Positions 5,929-8,928 of a DNA stretch of 8,928 bases are shown piece by piece. Every line of letters starts with the position of its first letter. The first letter of the stretch is position 1. The translations under genes and the position numbers were made by a program. The notes below the pieces were generated by a model. The model had not been told where the DNA came from, did not search any database, and worked only from the letters and a program-made list of their open reading frames with translations. Location: NCBI GenBank assembly GCA_002491605.1, contig DKWG01000069.1:1-8928 (forward strand), given 5' to 3'. The DNA is from Ruminococcus sp. UBA7158. Its GTDB lineage: Bacteria; Bacillota; Clostridia; Oscillospirales; Ruminococcaceae.

Positions 5929-5964
5929 ATAGTTATTATTGATATAGAAAGGTATGATTGTATT

Positions 5965-7413
5965 ATGAATAATGTAAATTATACTATGCTCTTCGACTTT
6001 TACGAGCTGACAATGGGCAACGGTTACTTTGAAAAGGGCTACAAGGACAAAATATGCTATTTCGACGTATTTTACCGCCGTGTGCCTGACGACGGAGGAT
6101 ATGTGATCGCCTGCGGTCTTGAGCAGGTCATCGATTACATAGAAAACCTCCATTTCGACGAGGAGGACATAGCATACCTGCGTTCCAAGAAAATTTTCTC
6201 CGAGGCTTTCCTTGAGTATTTAAAGGATTTCAAGTTTGAGGGCGATATTTGGGCTGTTTCGGAGGGAACAATAGTATTCCCCAATGTGCCTATGATGACA
6301 ATTCGTGCCCCTGCCATTCAGGCTCAGCTGATTGAGACATTTGTCTTGCTCACCCTGAACCATCAGTCTCTGATAGCAACAAAGGCTAACCGTATAGTAA
6401 GGGCTGCAAACGGCAGAGCTATATCAGAATTTGGCTCAAGACGTGCTCACGGACCTGACGCTGCAATTTTAGGCGCAAGAGCGGCATACATCGGCGGAGC
6501 AGCCGGCACAGCCTGCGCATTGACAGACGAGCTGTACGGCGTTCCTGCAACAGGCACTATGGCTCATTCATGGATTCAGATGTTTGACAGCGAGTATGAA
6601 GCATTCAAGGCATACTGCGAGGTATACCCTGACAGCGCAACACTTTTGGTTGATACCTATAATGTATTAAAGAGCGGTGTCCCGAATGCAATCAGAGTAT
6701 TTGATGAGGTTTTAAAGCCCTTGGGCAAGCGTCCGAAGGGAATCAGACTTGACTCCGGAGATATAACATACTTGTCATGCAAGGCAAGAAAGATGCTTGA
6801 CGATGCCGGATATCCGGATTGCAAGATTGTCGCTTCAAATTCCTTAGATGAATACTTGATCCGTGATATGCTCATTCAGGGCGCACAGGTCGATCTGTAC
6901 GGCGTCGGTGAAAGACTCATCACTGCAAAGTCGTCTGCTGTTTTAGACGGTGTTTACAAGCTTGTGGCAGTTGAAGATAACGGTGAAATCGTTCCGAAGA
7001 TAAAGATCTCGGAAAATGTTCAGAAGATTACAAACCCTCATTTCAAGAAGGTATACAGATTGTACGACAACGAAAACTTTAAAGCGGTTGCCGATTATCT
7101 CTGCGTTTATGATGAAGCTGTAGACAACTCAAAGCCACTTGAGATTTTCGATCAGGATTACACCTGGAAGCGCCAGACCCTTACCAATTACACAGCAAGA
7201 GAGCTGCTCGTTCCTATTTTCAAGGACGGCAAGTGCGTTTACAATAAGCCGAGCTTGAAGGAAATAAGAGAGCATTGCGAGCGTGAGATTCAGACGATGT
7301 GGGAATCTGTTTTAAGATTTGAAAATCCTCATATGCACTATGTAGACTTGTCGCAGAAGCTTTGGGATATCAAGCATGAGCTTTTATCCGAGATGTCGGG
7401 AAGTGTAAGATAA
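5965..7413 (+). CDS. pncB: Nicotinate phosphoribosyltransferase
   Basis: PncB condenses nicotinate with PRPP, with ATP hydrolysis, to give nicotinate mononucleotide, the entry step of NAD salvage in the cytoplasm. Family features in order are DFYELTMGNGYF (11-22), FDVFYRRVP (33-41), EFGSRRAHGPDAA (155-167), the GTMAHSW motif (197-203) with the presumed phospho-accepting His201, DTYN (230-233), GIRLDSGD (259-266), ASNSLDEY (290-297) and GVGERLIT (313-320). The 482 residues match the Firmicute form (about 490). AGAAAGG (5946-5952) is 12 bases before the ATG, a rather long spacing; the ATG at 5954 is out of frame. The stop overlaps the start of the next gene by one base, so that membrane protein is probably translated with it. 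Confidence 0.97.
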   Translation: MNNVNYTMLFDFYELTMGNGYFEKGYKDKICYFDVFYRRVPDDGGYVIACGLEQVIDYIENLHFDEEDIAYLRSKKIFSEAFLEYLKDFKFEGDIWAVSEGTIVFPNVPMMTIRAPAIQAQLIETFVLLTLNHQSLIATKANRIVRAANGRAISEFGSRRAHGPDAAILGARAAYIGGAAGTACALTDELYGVPATGTMAHSWIQMFDSEYEAFKAYCEVYPDSATLLVDTYNVLKSGVPNAIRVFDEVLKPLGKRPKGIRLDSGDITYLSCKARKMLDDAGYPDCKIVASNSLDEYLIRDMLIQGAQVDLYGVGERLITAKSSAVLDGVYKLVAVEDNGEIVPKIKISENVQKITNPHFKKVYRLYDNENFKAVADYLCVYDEAVDNSKPLEIFDQDYTWKRQTLTNYTARELLVPIFKDGKCVYNKPSLKEIREHCEREIQTMWESVLRFENPHMHYVDLSQKLWDIKHELLSEMSGSVR

Positions 7414-7943
7414 TGCGCAGGGCAAGCTATGCTGTTGCATTCGGCGGCATAATATCGGCTCTTTGCTTGATTTTAGAGTTTTCTATCGGAATTTTACCTT
7501 TGTTTTTGTATATATTCCCGCAAATCTGTGCATTACTTATATATATACTCTTAGAAGAGTGTGGGACAAAAACGTCACTGTGCGTGTACATCGGAGTGTC
7601 GCTACTTTCACTGTTTTTATGTCCTGACAAGGAGGGGGCGCTGCTGTTTGTCTCCTTCTTTGGATATTATCCGATACTGCGAGTTTATATACACAAGCTT
7701 AAATCAAAGCTGTTAAGAATTGCGTCAAAGCTCTCAGTGTTCAATATAGCTATGGTTATAAGATATACAGCGCTCATTTTCCTGTTCGGCATGGCTGACG
7801 CTATTGACGAGGCTAAGTGGATTTTTGTCATGACGATAGTGATGGAAAACATCGTCTTTGTCATGTTTGACATTCTTCTGAGCAGACTGTTAGTCTTATA
7901 TACGATAAAATACAAGGGTAAACTGTTTAAGAGAAAGCACTGA
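7413..7943 (+). CDS. Multi-pass membrane protein coupled to pncB, function unknown
   Basis: This 176-residue hydrophobic protein has about five or six predicted membrane segments, near residues 7-26, 28-48, 54-70, 76-90, 108-127 and 137-163. Basic stretches lie between the fourth and fifth (KLKSKLLRIASK, 95-106) and at the C-terminus (KYKGKLFKRKH, 166-176). The size, segment number and opening AFGGIISALCLILEF (9-23) recall S components of ECF vitamin transporters and related uncharacterised clostridial membrane proteins, but I cannot assign it to a named family. The start overlaps the pncB stop (TAATG), indicating tight co-translation. That context makes uptake of a niacin-type precursor a testable guess, not a conclusion. 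No ATPase or T-component gene is in the window. Confidence 0.8.
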   Translation: MRRASYAVAFGGIISALCLILEFSIGILPLFLYIFPQICALLIYILLEECGTKTSLCVYIGVSLLSLFLCPDKEGALLFVSFFGYYPILRVYIHKLKSKLLRIASKLSVFNIAMVIRYTALIFLFGMADAIDEAKWIFVMTIVMENIVFVMFDILLSRLLVLYTIKYKGKLFKRKH

Positions 7944-7961
7944 TATTTTGAAGGAAGCTTT

Positions 7962-8723
7962 ATGAATAAGGAAGAAAATAGAACAGCGAGAACAGAAAGA
8001 ATAAAAGAAAAAATTAGAAGTAAAAAAGGTCTGATTAAGGTCATATCAATTGTATTGTTTATCGTTGTTATGACAGTTGTCACAATTGTGTGCATTCCGC
8101 TTGTAAAGATGCTCTCAACCGAAGAGGGAAGGGCAGGACTTGAGACATTGGTTGACAATAATCTGGTCTTGGGAGTGGCTGTTTATCTTTTGCTGCAAAT
8201 TATGCAGGTGGTAATCGCCTTGATCCCGGGCGGCGTGATACAAATACTCGGCGGAGTGCTGTTCGGAAAGTTTTGGGGCACGGTTTTGTGCATCTTGGGA
8301 CTGCTGCTTGGCGAAATAGTGGTGTTCTCCGTTGTAAGAAAGTTCGGTATGCCTGTTGTGGAAGCGTTTATTGACGGCAAGGGATTGAGAAAGTTTGAGT
8401 TTTTGAATGACAGCAAAAAGCTCGAGATGACCATATTCATTCTGTTTTTAATTCCCGGAGTTCCAAAGGACGTTTTGACATATATTGCTCCGCTGACAAA
8501 AATAAAGCCGGGTTCATTTTATATTTTGTCTATGATATCAAGGTTCCCGGCTGCAATACTGTCAATAGTTTTCGGAGCAAACCTGAGCGAGGGAAACATT
8601 TTGAGTGCGCTTGTCATATTCCTTATTGTAGCGGTTATCGGTGTTCTCGGAATACTATATAAGGACAAGGCTGTTGAGCTTTTAAAGCACAAAAAGGAAG
8701 CAAACCACACCGATTCTCAGTGA
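7962..8723 (+). CDS. TVP38/TMEM64 family membrane protein (VTT domain, DedA superfamily)
   Basis: The protein carries a VTT (SNARE-associated/DedA) domain at about residues 70-210. Diagnostic parts are IPGGVIQILGGVLFGKFWGT (88-107), the LGLLLGE stretch (112-118), FLIPGVPKDVLTYIAPLT (162-179) with the re-entrant-loop prolines, and SRFPAAILSIVFGANLSEG (193-211). The N-terminus (1-26) is strongly basic, followed by a membrane segment (27-48); a last segment lies at 214-234, and the tail is charged. At 253 residues it is longer than many bacterial members (about 200-230), mostly because of the N-terminal extension. DedA-superfamily proteins act in lipid scrambling or membrane homeostasis in several species; the substrate here is unknown. 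AAGGAAG (7951-7957) precedes the ATG. It lies 18 bases after the preceding gene, suggesting the same transcript as pncB. Confidence 0.93.
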   Translation: MNKEENRTARTERIKEKIRSKKGLIKVISIVLFIVVMTVVTIVCIPLVKMLSTEEGRAGLETLVDNNLVLGVAVYLLLQIMQVVIALIPGGVIQILGGVLFGKFWGTVLCILGLLLGEIVVFSVVRKFGMPVVEAFIDGKGLRKFEFLNDSKKLEMTIFILFLIPGVPKDVLTYIAPLTKIKPGSFYILSMISRFPAAILSIVFGANLSEGNILSALVIFLIVAVIGVLGILYKDKAVELLKHKKEANHTDSQ

Positions 8724-8734
8724 AACAGCTGAGA
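8715..8734 (+). terminator. Weak stem-loop at the end of the TVP38 gene
   Basis: TCTCAG (8715-8720) pairs with CTGAGA (8729-8734) around an eight-base loop that contains the TGA stop codon. Only three T residues follow directly, with longer T-runs beginning 14 and 21 bases downstream (8747, 8754), so intrinsic termination would be weak. It is nonetheless the best terminator-like structure in the window and sits where one is expected, between the operon and a separate tRNA promoter. Confidence 0.3.
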
Positions 8735-8777
8735 TTTCTACGGTAATTTTGCGTTTTTACATTGTATTTAATCCGCT

Positions 8778-8837
8778 AAAAAATAGATAAAAAAATTCTA
8801 AAAAACTCTTGACAATTGAATGCTCTGGTGCTATAAT
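8778..8837 (+). promoter_or_regulatory. Strong sigma-A promoter of the tRNA gene with A-tract UP region
   Basis: The boxes TTGACA (8809-8814) and TATAAT (8832-8837) are both perfect consensus, with the optimal 17-base spacer. Upstream lie three A-tracts of 6, 7 and 6 bases (8778-8783, 8789-8795, 8800-8805) centred about 11 bases apart, as in a phased UP element. Transcription should begin near 8842-8845, about 20 bases before the tRNA. This layout is typical of stable RNA promoters. Confidence 0.92.
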
Positions 8838-8843
8838 AACTAT

Positions 8844-8860
8844 CGTTGCTTGAAGCGACG
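8844..8860 (+). other. Hairpin in the tRNA 5' leader
   Basis: CGTTGCT (8844-8850) and AGCGACG (8854-8860) form a seven-pair stem, one pair being G-U, closed by a TGA loop. The hairpin begins at about the predicted transcript 5' end and stops three bases before the mature tRNA. It would occupy almost the entire leader removed by RNase P. Its role is unknown. Confidence 0.5.
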
Positions 8861-8863
8861 AAC

Positions 8864-8928
<65 letters not shown>

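Noticed and set aside
7685..8158. 157-codon open frame on the minus strand across the membrane protein/TVP38 junction
   Set aside because: It is antisense to two convincing membrane protein genes; its hydrophobic, serine/threonine-rich translation is what antisense of membrane segments gives.

Overview
The window reads as a chromosomal housekeeping and sporulation neighbourhood of a low-to-moderate GC Firmicute, probably a clostridial (Oscillospiraceae/Ruminococcus-like) bacterium. The reasons are the AAGGAG-type ribosome binding sites, the gene order site-2 protease, scpA, scpB, DUF2953, ytfJ, D,D-carboxypeptidase, rluB, and a spore-associated GerW/YtfJ protein. The species assignment is inference. 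Every gene is on the + strand, and I see no phage, transposon, CRISPR array or plasmid feature.

Layout. Bases 1-245 are a non-coding leader with a candidate sigma-A promoter (28-56) and two abutting potential stem-loops (89-144 and 145-192). Next come an M50 intramembrane protease (246-935), scpA (937-1656) and scpB (1660-2205) for chromosome condensation, a DUF2953 membrane-anchored protein with a charged linker (2280-3077), and ytfJ (3077-3484), fused to the preceding gene by a TAATG overlap. After a 90-base gap with a weak sigma-E-like box come a secreted or lipid-anchored S11 D,D-carboxypeptidase (3575-4720), the 23S rRNA pseudouridine synthase rluB (4793-5575), and a small GNAT-like protein (5529-5906) that overlaps the rluB 3' end by 47 bases. 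The third block is nicotinate phosphoribosyltransferase pncB (5965-7413), a TAATG-coupled multi-pass membrane protein (7413-7943) and a TVP38/TMEM64 (DedA superfamily) membrane protein (7962-8723). The window ends in a 5' portion of a tRNA-Gly(TCC) gene (8864 onward) driven by a near-perfect sigma-A promoter with phased A-tracts.

How they fit together. ScpA and ScpB are the kleisin and winged-helix partners of SMC. DUF2953 and YtfJ are paired in spore-formers (ytfI-ytfJ in Bacillus subtilis). The carboxypeptidase sits where B. subtilis has dacB, between scpAB and rluB, but the spmA-spmB pair that follows dacB there is absent. The pncB block concerns NAD salvage, with two membrane proteins of unproven role. 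No strong intrinsic terminator was found between 246 and 8723, so long read-through transcripts with internal promoters are likely.

I did not find a clearly novel system. The most interesting leads are the structured leader with alternative pairings, the lipobox-like signal of the carboxypeptidase, the missing spmAB, the rluB/GNAT overlap, and the uncharacterised membrane protein coupled to pncB.
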